A DNA stretch of 33,408 bases, taken from NCBI GenBank assembly GCA_002687905.1, contig NZBM01000005.1:1-33408 (forward strand). The letters run 5' to 3'. Each line of letters starts with the position of its first letter. The stretch's first letter is position 1. This document shows positions 25,504 through 33,408 of the stretch, one piece after another. A model generated the notes under the pieces. The model was given only the letters and a program-made list of their open reading frames with translations. It did not search any database and had not been told where the DNA came from. This DNA is from a bacterium (lineage in GTDB: Bacteria > Patescibacteriota > Minisyncoccia > Phycocordibacterales > JABMNX01). The position numbers and the translations under genes are program-made.

Positions 25504-27180
25504 CTATGAAAGGTCGCTCTGATCAGCCGAAACAGTGTTTGCCCTCCAGAACTTCTTTCTAATTGAAACCCAAACTTCTTCAATTTCCTTGTTTTTAAGA
25601 AGTTTAAGTGAAGAAACAAGTACGATTAATCCTAGAACACCTGAAATTAGACCCTGCAAAAATATACCCCAGAAAGTATTTAGGTCAAATACATCATCAA
25701 GTAAGTTAAGAGACATGTGAACGGCAACTCCCATAAGTAGTGATGAACTTAGAACCTGGAAAAACATTACACCTACGTGCCGCGACAGCCCTTCAAACAT
25801 TCTCCCAAATATTATCCAAAGAAATGCAATGTTTATAAAAGAAGCAATCGCATATCCGAGAGGCAACATCAGCACCACGGTGCCACTAATGCCCTCAACC
25901 CGAAGCAGTGATTCTACTGATTCTTGAAATGCCATATTTGACTGAAATATCTGGACTAGAATATATGCAAGCCCGATTGCTAGCACTGCGGTTAAAAAAT
26001 TAACAATGAGAGGAACTCTTGTCTTTCCAGCAGCATAAAAGCCTCTGATGAATAGAAGCGATAGACTTTGAGCAGAGAGTGCGATGATAAACAAAGCAAA
26101 CGACGCAGCAGTTAAACGCGTATCACTCCAATCAAATGCACCGGAGCCAAAAGCGACTCGAACGATTTGAGCTCGAAGAACAATAAAAAGCACTAAAGCT
26201 GGTGTTGCCCAGAACAAGATGTGCCTAGTTGCAACTAGAATATGGTCAAAGAATTCTCCTTTATCTCCATTTGAAAATAATCTCGCAAGAGTAGGAAACG
26301 CTGCGACCGAATAGCTTGCTCCAATTATCGCAAGGGGCACTTCGTGAAGATGGAGCGATAGATTAAAAACAGTAACAGAACCTTCCGCCATTAAAGCAGC
26401 GAATGCTATCAGCACAAAAAAAGATATGTTGTGAGAAGAGAGAGCTATTGTTCTTGGTAATGACAGTCTTATAACATCCCATAATTCAGAGAAATTAATT
26501 ATAAGTGTAATTTTCGATAGAAATTTAGATTTGTATATAAATGGCATCTGAATAGATAGGTGCATTAAAGCCCCCAAAACAACACCAAAACCAAGCCCTA
26601 AGATACCGAACGGCTCATACAAGAATAGCGCCCCTATTACAGTACCAATGTTGTATAAAACAGGACCAAGCGCGTAAAGCATAAACCTTCCATAAACTTG
26701 AGTAACGCTCGCAAAAATATTTGATAGGCCCAAAAGTATTGGCTGAAGAAGTAAGATCTGTGATAGAAGTATAAAGTCTCCACCATATTCAGACCCCACA
26801 AGAGATGGAAAAGCTATGGGGAGTATCTTCGGCATAATGAAGTAAAAAGCAATTCCGATTACAGATATTGCAATTGTAAAAGCAGAAAATACCGAGCCTA
26901 TAAAACGTCTGTTTTCTTCTTCAGAATTTTCCTTTGTAAGAAAAGGAATAAGGGCATACACAGACACCAAAGACGCAATTCCTACGAATAATAAATCTGG
27001 AATTCTAAAAGATGCGTAATAAACATCAAGTATAGTGCCGGCTCCAAAAAGATGCGCTAACACCCTGTCTCTTACAAGGCCGAGAAGTGCCGATAAAAGT
27101 GCAAACACACCAAGAAGATACGCGGCCTCATGGAGTCCGCGTATCTCTTGGTGAAGCAAGTTAATAATGCGCCTCACCAT
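25504..27180 (-). CDS. murJ: Lipid II flippase MurJ (MviN family)
   Basis: 558 aa; multi-TM, LLGLVRDRVLAHLFGAGTILDVYYASFRIPDLLF. Confidence 0.92.
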   Translation of the reverse strand: MVRRIINLLHQEIRGLHEAAYLLGVFALLSALLGLVRDRVLAHLFGAGTILDVYYASFRIPDLLFVGIASLVSVYALIPFLTKENSEEENRRFIGSVFSAFTIAISVIGIAFYFIMPKILPIAFPSLVGSEYGGDFILLSQILLLQPILLGLSNIFASVTQVYGRFMLYALGPVLYNIGTVIGALFLYEPFGILGLGFGVVLGALMHLSIQMPFIYKSKFLSKITLIINFSELWDVIRLSLPRTIALSSHNISFFVLIAFAALMAEGSVTVFNLSLHLHEVPLAIIGASYSVAAFPTLARLFSNGDKGEFFDHILVATRHILFWATPALVLFIVLRAQIVRVAFGSGAFDWSDTRLTAASFALFIIALSAQSLSLLFIRGFYAAGKTRVPLIVNFLTAVLAIGLAYILVQIFQSNMAFQESVESLLRVEGISGTVVLMLPLGYAIASFINIAFLWIIFGRMFEGLSRHVGVMFFQVLSSSLLMGVAVHMSLNLLDDVFDLNTFWGIFLQGLISGVLGLIVLVSSLKLLKNKEIEEVWVSIRKKFWRANTVSADQSDLS

Positions 27181-27183
27181 TTT

Positions 27184-29511
27184 CTATTCCTCTATTGGTG
27201 GAGTTTCTCTGTTCTCTGGAGCTGGTAATGGAGGCACTAGGTCAAATAGTGCTGGTTCCTCTGCCTCAAGATTTTTTATAATTGCTTTTATCTCCTCGTT
27301 TTCTGGGTTAAGCTCTTCAATTAACTTAAACTGCTCGAGTGCCTCGCTTTTTCTTCCAAGCCTGTCATATGAAAGTCCTAAGAAGTAACGCGCGTTTGAA
27401 TAAACATTGTTTAGTTCAACTGCTCTTTCAAGTGATTCTATGGCGCCTGTGAAGTTAGATACGTTGTACCTTAGTAATCCTAATTGAAAGAAAATGGTGG
27501 TATCCCCAGGAGATAGGAATGAAAGAGCTTCTACAGATTCAATTGCCCCAGGAATGTTTCCGTCATTTACCTCAAGTTGTGATAGAAGGAATATTGCCTC
27601 AGTGTAGTTATTCTTTAGTTGCAATGACTCTGCAATAAAGCCTCTGGCTTCTTCATTATTTCCTCTTAGAACCTCAAGACGAGCCAAAAGAAGCCTTTGT
27701 TCTGGTCCTTGTGGGTTAAGGTCTCTTGCTCTTTCATATGAACCTTTTGCATTTTCATATGCCCCCTCAACATTTAATGGCACGAGAGCTTCGTAGACCT
27801 GCCCTAGCGCTGTCCAGTTTTGGTAATTTACAGGATCAGCTTGAGTTGCTGATATACCGTGCCCCACAACTTCAGTTAGTGCATTCTGGAACCTACCTAG
27901 AACTTCTTGGTTCTCAAGTCCTTCATTTGCAATTGCTTGTAGCTCAAGAAGCCCCACATTAACTGCCGCCCTTTCCGCCCTATCTGAACCATTAAGCGCT
28001 ATTGCTCTTTCTATATTTTTCTTAGCCTTCTCTATATTTCCTTCAACATTTGCTGACACGGCGCTTTTTTGTATATAAATAACGCTCGCATACTTAATAG
28101 AAGTTGAATAAAGAAGAGCTCCTGATCCAAGAAGGAATACCACTAACACAAGAATAGCTACAAAACCAAGTCTTGGTTTTGTACTAAATAGAAAGGTTCT
28201 TTTTCCAATTAGCCTTGCGTGCTGTTGAACTGCCACAAACACTCCTGTAAACAGGAATGCGTAAGCAATTAAGACCATATTGGGAACATAAACTATAGTA
28301 ATAACCCAAAGGTACGATGCAATCACCACAGAAGAAATCATGAAGTATTTAACGAGATCGTCGCTGTGACGCATTATTGCCGCCGCACTTCCAGACAGTG
28401 CAAATATTCCTAAAAATATTATCCAAGAAAGAAGACCGAGTATGCCTGTAGTAATTACCGAAGTAGGGATTGATCCAACGCCGGCGTTAAAATCTACGTT
28501 CCAAAATATTGTTGTGTTCACTGCCGACGATTTACTCTTAAGCCACTCACCAACAAACTGATTGGGTCCTGCTCCGAGAAGAGCATTCTCGCTAAAAGTG
28601 GATTTTGCTATTTCAAATGTCGTTCCCCAAGAAGGACGAGCTTCAATCTGTCCTATTCCAAGACTTGTAGAAAGAGCTCCAGTTATACCAGAACCCGCAA
28701 AAACAAAAATTGCAGATACTACTAGTACCGCAAGTGAGGGAGCTTTTAGATTTTTTATTTTAGGTGCTCCTGAACCTTCCCCTCTTACCCTGTCTGCAAA
28801 AAAGTTTAGCGTGGCAATTGCAAGAGAGAATAGACCCAAAACCACCCACACTGTAGAGAAATTGATTAATATTAGGAAAAACAGAGAAATAACCAATAAA
28901 GCCCAAAAGCCGATTCTCATCTTTAAAGCCATTTTTAGCTGTTCAAGACTGATTGTGAGAAGTAGAGCGGAGAGGCCAAAGAATACTGAAAGGTCGTTCC
29001 ATTTGCCAACTAAGTTTGATGTAGGGGCTGTAAGAATTCCAAAAGAAAGAAAATCAGAACCAAAGACAACTCTAAGACCTTGATAAATTACCAGAACCCC
29101 AAAGACCGCGAGAACACTCCAGTACAAATTTACAAAATGCCTTTCTGTCTGAAGAGAAACAGCGGTAAGCACCATAAGTAGGTAGAAAACAAGCATAAAG
29201 AGAAAAGTATCCACTTCTATACCAGTTCCAAAAAGAGATTGAGATACGTTCTCGCTAAAAAGTGATGACAAAAAATAAACAAAAGGAATCAAAGCCCCAC
29301 CGAGAAGTATAAGACTTTTTGGTATTGTTATACTCCCCACCTTAAGTTGAGTTACTATCCAAATCGCAAAAGAGACTAATACTATAGCTACAAGAATCAG
29401 AGATTTTGTAAACTGAAAGGGTGCAGAAAGAATCGGAATAAAGATTACGGGTAATAAAAACGCTGTGGCTAAAACTAAAGACTGTTGCAACCAACTTAAT
29501 GATTTCATCAT
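27184..29511 (-). CDS. O-antigen ligase-like polytopic protein with C-terminal TPR repeats
   Basis: 775 aa; N-terminal multi-TM region, LLGAGPNQFVGEWLK, C-terminal TPR units (FTGAIESLERAVELNNVYSNARYFLGLSYDRLGRKSEALEQFKLIEELNP). Confidence 0.82.
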   Translation of the reverse strand: MMKSLSWLQQSLVLATAFLLPVIFIPILSAPFQFTKSLILVAIVLVSFAIWIVTQLKVGSITIPKSLILLGGALIPFVYFLSSLFSENVSQSLFGTGIEVDTFLFMLVFYLLMVLTAVSLQTERHFVNLYWSVLAVFGVLVIYQGLRVVFGSDFLSFGILTAPTSNLVGKWNDLSVFFGLSALLLTISLEQLKMALKMRIGFWALLVISLFFLILINFSTVWVVLGLFSLAIATLNFFADRVRGEGSGAPKIKNLKAPSLAVLVVSAIFVFAGSGITGALSTSLGIGQIEARPSWGTTFEIAKSTFSENALLGAGPNQFVGEWLKSKSSAVNTTIFWNVDFNAGVGSIPTSVITTGILGLLSWIIFLGIFALSGSAAAIMRHSDDLVKYFMISSVVIASYLWVITIVYVPNMVLIAYAFLFTGVFVAVQQHARLIGKRTFLFSTKPRLGFVAILVLVVFLLGSGALLYSTSIKYASVIYIQKSAVSANVEGNIEKAKKNIERAIALNGSDRAERAAVNVGLLELQAIANEGLENQEVLGRFQNALTEVVGHGISATQADPVNYQNWTALGQVYEALVPLNVEGAYENAKGSYERARDLNPQGPEQRLLLARLEVLRGNNEEARGFIAESLQLKNNYTEAIFLLSQLEVNDGNIPGAIESVEALSFLSPGDTTIFFQLGLLRYNVSNFTGAIESLERAVELNNVYSNARYFLGLSYDRLGRKSEALEQFKLIEELNPENEEIKAIIKNLEAEEPALFDLVPPLPAPENRETPPIEE

Positions 29512-29575
29512 GAGATACTAAATTATCTAATAGTGTAGATACTATTATATATCAGCTTAATATCCTATACAAAAT

Positions 29576-29601
29576 GATAAAGACCTGCTTTCACAGGTCT
29601 T
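29576..29601 (-). terminator. Terminator-like hairpin downstream of rnpB
   Basis: aaagacctgctttcacaggtcttt. Confidence 0.6.
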
Positions 29602-29612
29602 TATCGCGTCTT

Positions 29613-29959
29613 TTTACTTCGTCTATAAGCCGGATTCTGTACCATAGAACTTGACAAAGGTCTATGACGATAATCATTTATCTGGGACGACTGTTACCAG
29701 TCGCCTCTTGCAGCACTCCCAATTTAAAATTGGGCTCGGCCTTGCACTGAGGTAAGGATTTAGCCGTTTCACTCCATACGTTTCCGCATGACTCACCCTA
29801 CTATAATGTAGGATGTCGTTGTCTTTCGACTTCGACGTCTCTGCTCGCACCTCTAGGATCTCTCCCGACGGGCGTTACCCGCTACCATTCTCTAATTAAA
29901 ATTAGCAGTGTCCGGACTTTCCTCCCCCTAATCTAGAGGGTAACTATCCAACAAAGTAC
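29613..29959 (-). ncRNA. rnpB: RNase P RNA, bacterial type
   Basis: Minus strand gaggaaagtccggacactgc (P4 5' side), gaaacggctaaatccttacctcagtgcaaggccgagc, ...agaatccggcttatagacgaagtaa; P1 pairing between 29950-29958 and the 3' end. Confidence 0.93.
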
Positions 29960-30043
29960 TCAAAGTAATATACCACAAAATAGACAAAAAGCAAATCAAC
30001 CCAACCGGGTGAGTTGATTTTTGAGCCTTAAAACAAAGGTTTT

Positions 30044-32428
30044 TTACTCTAGCTCACACGCCCCTCCAGCACAAGCAACCTCTTTTTTCATCTCCGTCTC
30101 GTCTGCTATTTCGTAAGTAACTAGCTTTGAATAGTCCACGTTCTCAAACTTTTCTATAAGCTCTTCATATTTTTCCTTACTTATCTCCTCATAAGGCGCA
30201 AGTCTGTAGACATGATTGCTTCTTGGAAGAAATGACAGCCCTCCAATGATTTCCCAATTTTCATATACCCAATGCGCAACCGAAATCCATTCGTTGTCTC
30301 CAACTGAGATAGTAACTGATGGATTATGTTCTGTATAATTTTCTTTTACGTCTTTCCAATGTTCAAGTTGATCAAGGGCTGATAAATCATTTTTAAATAT
30401 TGCATTCCTTGGAGCTTTAACAGGAAACTCAAGAACAAAAGTATTGGCGTTCTCTTCCGTCTGCCCTACCTCTGGATGACAAGGTACACCCTGGTCACGC
30501 AACATCTTAAAGAGTGCATCCGTCGCTGTTATTCTTATTCTTCTTATGTAATAAGGAGCATGTCTTGGATGCATTCCCGAGGCACAGTCTACAGTTTGCG
30601 ATACTGTTCCAGAAGGTTTTACACAAGTGATTGCACTTGATTCACTTATTCCGAGTTTCTTTGCATACTTTTTATTGGTTTTTATTGCTTCAGCTTTTAG
30701 CTTCTTCATAGTCTCGGCTTCTCTCACTTGCTTGCTATCCCATTGCCCAGTCAAAGATACTCCTAGCAGTCTTTCTGCTTCGCAGTTTTCTTTCCATTCT
30801 TTTGAAAGATAGTTGAAGTTTGTAAGCGATGATTGATATGTTCCAAGCATTGTAGCTAGCCTAACTTTTCTTGAAAGAGACTCCTCCGTATCATTTGCTC
30901 TACATATAACTTCTGATAAATTACAAAATTGTTTTGATTGAAGTATTATCTCCCCACAAGGATTTGTTCCTGGGTGTCCAATTTCTCCTTCCCCAGAAAT
31001 CTTCCCATACTTTTTCTTTAAGAACTCAACTCGTCTTTTAGGAAGAGTTGGAACAAGTCCTCCTCTGTTAAATATTCCCCTTTCTCCAGAGCCGGAGTGC
31101 ATAAGAGCGACCCATTCATCCATAAACTCTTGATTGCTCGGCTTTGTCTCATACACTGCAGAGTTGTTTGAAATACTTCTTTGAGGATGTGAAAAATAGA
31201 ACTGTCCTTTCTTTGCGTCCCTCATTAACTCATCGTCTAAATCAGAAAGTGAAATCATGGCACTTCGCCTCACACCGCCAGAAACAACGCATTCTCCGAT
31301 TTTACAGATTATGTCGTGAGCATCAATATTCCTTATTCGCCTTCCCTGTCTTGAGATAACACTTTCTTTGGTAAAGCCAAGAAGAGAGCGGAGAGGGTCA
31401 GGGCCCGAGCTTTTTCCCCCCATAGTTTTTAGCCTTGCTCCAGCTGGACGAAGTTTTGAGAAATCAAAATCAATATCATTTCCCTCGTACCAAGTTCTAA
31501 GCCCAAGAGTAAGAGCGTCACACCAACCTTCTTTTGAATCTATTATTGTGTGAGTTGCGAGCTTTTTACTAGTTTGTTTCTTTATTAAAGGTAATTGCTG
31601 CACATTGTAGCTCTCTACAGAAAAGCCAACTCCGCAGCCAGACATAGATAGATACATAATCTCTGCAAAATCCTCAATCTTACTTGGAGCGACAAATGTA
31701 CAATTGTAGGCGCAAGCATTGCATCTGCGCGCAGGGCCTCCTGCAAACTGCATCATTCTCATTGAAGGCATCACTTCTTGTTTAAGTATTGCCTCTCTTA
31801 ATTCCTCATATTCGTTATTGTTTAACTTCTTGCCAAGATTCTCTTTCATAAAAGAAATATAACGATCCACTGTTTCAATCCAAGTCTCTCTTCTGTTTTC
31901 AGTCTCAAGCCATTTTGCATATGAACGAAGGTAAACAAAATAACCAAGCGTATTGTCACCAAAATACTTCTGACTCTTCTTAGTAAGTTCCTTTAAGTGC
32001 TCGGGGATTGTAATACCAACATCACGAAGTTTTGCTCTTTCTGCACGATAAAGAATGTAGGACTTTGCAGTAGCTACATAATCTGAAAGTATTAATTGTC
32101 TTTCCACTTCGTCCTGGCACCCCTCAACTGTAGGTAAGAAATTCCTGTATTTTCTTGTAATACGAACCATATCCGCAACAACACGGTGTGCTACCATAGC
32201 CGCTTCTTCCTTTGAGCCTTCATTTGTTGCACTCATCGCTTTCTCTATAGCTTCAGCAATCTTTGGAAACTCAAATTTTACAATTCTTCCGTCGCGTTTC
32301 TGTATTTGAGGCACAAAAGCCCTGTATTCACTGGGGTCTACAACGTCTCTTTTTGGTGTAACGACCTTTGTATTCATAATTTTATCAAGCTCAGCTTGAG
32401 CCTTAGCTTTTTTATTTGCCTTCAACAT
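30044..32428 (-). CDS. nrdJ: Class II (adenosylcobalamin-dependent) ribonucleoside-triphosphate reductase
   Basis: 794 aa; N-terminal ATP-cone-like region, NPCGEIILQSKQFCNLSEV, CVKPSGTVSQTVDCASGMHPRHAPYYIRRIRI, C-terminal CAGGACELE. Confidence 0.9.
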   Translation of the reverse strand: MLKANKKAKAQAELDKIMNTKVVTPKRDVVDPSEYRAFVPQIQKRDGRIVKFEFPKIAEAIEKAMSATNEGSKEEAAMVAHRVVADMVRITRKYRNFLPTVEGCQDEVERQLILSDYVATAKSYILYRAERAKLRDVGITIPEHLKELTKKSQKYFGDNTLGYFVYLRSYAKWLETENRRETWIETVDRYISFMKENLGKKLNNNEYEELREAILKQEVMPSMRMMQFAGGPARRCNACAYNCTFVAPSKIEDFAEIMYLSMSGCGVGFSVESYNVQQLPLIKKQTSKKLATHTIIDSKEGWCDALTLGLRTWYEGNDIDFDFSKLRPAGARLKTMGGKSSGPDPLRSLLGFTKESVISRQGRRIRNIDAHDIICKIGECVVSGGVRRSAMISLSDLDDELMRDAKKGQFYFSHPQRSISNNSAVYETKPSNQEFMDEWVALMHSGSGERGIFNRGGLVPTLPKRRVEFLKKKYGKISGEGEIGHPGTNPCGEIILQSKQFCNLSEVICRANDTEESLSRKVRLATMLGTYQSSLTNFNYLSKEWKENCEAERLLGVSLTGQWDSKQVREAETMKKLKAEAIKTNKKYAKKLGISESSAITCVKPSGTVSQTVDCASGMHPRHAPYYIRRIRITATDALFKMLRDQGVPCHPEVGQTEENANTFVLEFPVKAPRNAIFKNDLSALDQLEHWKDVKENYTEHNPSVTISVGDNEWISVAHWVYENWEIIGGLSFLPRSNHVYRLAPYEEISKEKYEELIEKFENVDYSKLVTYEIADETEMKKEVACAGGACELE

Positions 32429-32541
32429 AACTTCGAGCAGCTAAAAGTTGTTAGTAAAGATGTTCATCTATTTTACCTAACCAAGCGTCGCTAAGAAGCT
32501 GTGGAAAACCCAACATGAGATGAAAAATTATTAGTGTAAAC

Positions 32542-32680
32542 CCCCACACCTATTTTGGCATTGTTTTTCCAGTCTTAAGCCGCTTAATTTAAGCCGCAAA
32601 AGAGACAGGGTGTTATTTGAGTTAAGATAACAAATCCAAACACGACCCACCTCCAGCTTAATGCCAAAATAGGTGTGGGG
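32542..32680. mobile_element. 139-bp MITE-like element with 21-bp TIRs and 6-bp target-site duplication GTAAAC
   Basis: ccccacacctattttggcatt (32542-32562) / aatgccaaaataggtgtgggg (32660-32680); GTAAAC at 32536-32541 and 32681-32686. Confidence 0.8.
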
Positions 32681-32727
32681 GTAAACCACTCGGAGAATTT
32701 TCTCCCAAGAATACTTACCCCTACAAG

Positions 32728-33198
32728 CTATAGAGTGGAGATTGAGGCTTTATCTCCAATTTTAATATTATAGACTTCGGAAAGTGTGGCATTTATCTCA
32801 AGAACATACCTTGCTGGAGATTTGGGACGGAAAATCTCAGGGTAGGATTCAGGCCTAGCATCTCTTTTTATATCAACTACCACTAGATTTTCGTCAAGCC
32901 ATATTATATCTATTGGAAACTTCATATTCCTCATCCATATTGCATGTGCATCGTTTGTAGCAAATGGAAATAGCATTCCTCTTCCAAATTCCATAGAATC
33001 TCTTGTTGAAAGCCCTGCTTTTCTTGATTCTGGAGAACGTGCTACTTCAATCTTAAACTGCGTTCCATTTATATATATTGTAGGAAGATATGCATCATCC
33101 GTCTGATATGGTAAAAATCCCTGATTGTCGCTAAAAAGCAGTATGAAACCGCCAACAAATACAACCAAAAATAAAAATGTTATAACTAGTTTGTCCAT
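32728..33198 (-). CDS. DUF192 family protein, membrane-anchored
   Basis: 156 aa; RSPESRKAGLSTRDSMEFGRGMLFPF, HAIWMRNMKFPIDIIWLDENLVVVDI. Confidence 0.92.
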   Translation of the reverse strand: MDKLVITFLFLVVFVGGFILLFSDNQGFLPYQTDDAYLPTIYINGTQFKIEVARSPESRKAGLSTRDSMEFGRGMLFPFATNDAHAIWMRNMKFPIDIIWLDENLVVVDIKRDARPESYPEIFRPKSPARYVLEINATLSEVYNIKIGDKASISTL

Positions 33199-33207
33199 TT
33201 TCTTTCG

Positions 33208-33408
33208 TTAACCCCATGTGTTAACAATTAAAGAGATTGCCTCAATAGAGACTAATTGGTAGCCAGAAGTTATTATAAGAATCTTCCACGGCTTCCCTTC
33301 CCAGAGTACCGCACCAAGTATTTTCATTTTTTGAGTTCGCATACCACACGCTGTTTCAAGCCGTAGCCGGAAACACTCTGGCGTATATGGAAACTGGATC
33401 CGGTAGCG
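33208..33408 (-). CDS. Partial hypothetical protein (C-terminal 66 aa, runs off the window)
   Basis: Minus-strand frame open from 33408 to TAA at 33208 (RYRIQFPYTPECFRLRLETACGMRTQKMKILGAVLWEGKPWKILIITSGYQLVSIEAISLIVNTWG*). Confidence 0.5.
   Translation of the reverse strand, partial: RYRIQFPYTPECFRLRLETACGMRTQKMKILGAVLWEGKPWKILIITSGYQLVSIEAISLIVNTWG

Noticed and set aside
25491-25619. 43-aa N-terminal extension of lepA
   Set aside because: Overlaps the murJ 3' end; LepA proteins start near MDKIRNFSIIAHIDHGKST.
32440-32700. Possible cobalamin riboswitch upstream of class II RNR
   Set aside because: No B12-box-like conserved core seen on the minus strand; TIR plus TSD structure is explained better by a MITE.
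33208-33408. Possible 5S rRNA 3' end at the right edge
   Set aside because: Superficial similarity only; a continuous minus-strand reading frame explains the segment better.
1-33408. CRISPR arrays, toxin-antitoxin or restriction systems, prophage genes
   Set aside because: No regularly spaced repeats and no recognisable proteins of these systems found.

Overview
This looks like AT-rich chromosomal DNA of a Candidate Phyla Radiation (Patescibacteria)-type bacterium, judging from small divergent housekeeping genes, TrbC/VirB2-like small pilins and a compact gyrA, rpsA, ftsA/ftsZ, valS, lepA and murJ set. Ordinary core genes fill most of the window: gyrA, rpsA, pth, lepB, a HisRS-like gene, rpsU, ybeY, ftsA, ftsZ, trxB, tsaD, valS, a PrsW-type protease, hsp20, a glutaredoxin, a DivIC/FtsB-like gene, lepA, murJ, an O-antigen-ligase/TPR gene, rnpB RNA, a class II ribonucleotide reductase and a DUF192 gene. 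There are five tRNA genes (Glu, Ser, Val, Arg, Phe). The unusual content lies at 13.7-16.5 kb and 21.1-22.9 kb. The main candidate for an undescribed system is a structured non-coding element of about 110 nt, present three times: after ftsZ, tRNA-Ser and tRNA-Phe. Each copy is followed by a displaced duplicate of its host gene's 3' end, and each carries at its 5' edge a short segment complementary to its own target, so the segment changes with the target. In addition, all five tRNA genes are flanked by partial copies of themselves. A GIY-YIG ORF with 12-bp inverted repeats and an 11-bp duplication sits in front of tRNA-Val. An 887-bp element with 84-bp terminal inverted repeats carries a cargo ORF and no transposase. 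A 139-bp MITE-like element has 21-bp TIRs and a 6-bp TSD. A palindrome family is shared between the elements and an in-frame site in tsaD. All calls come from reading the sequence; no database search was run.
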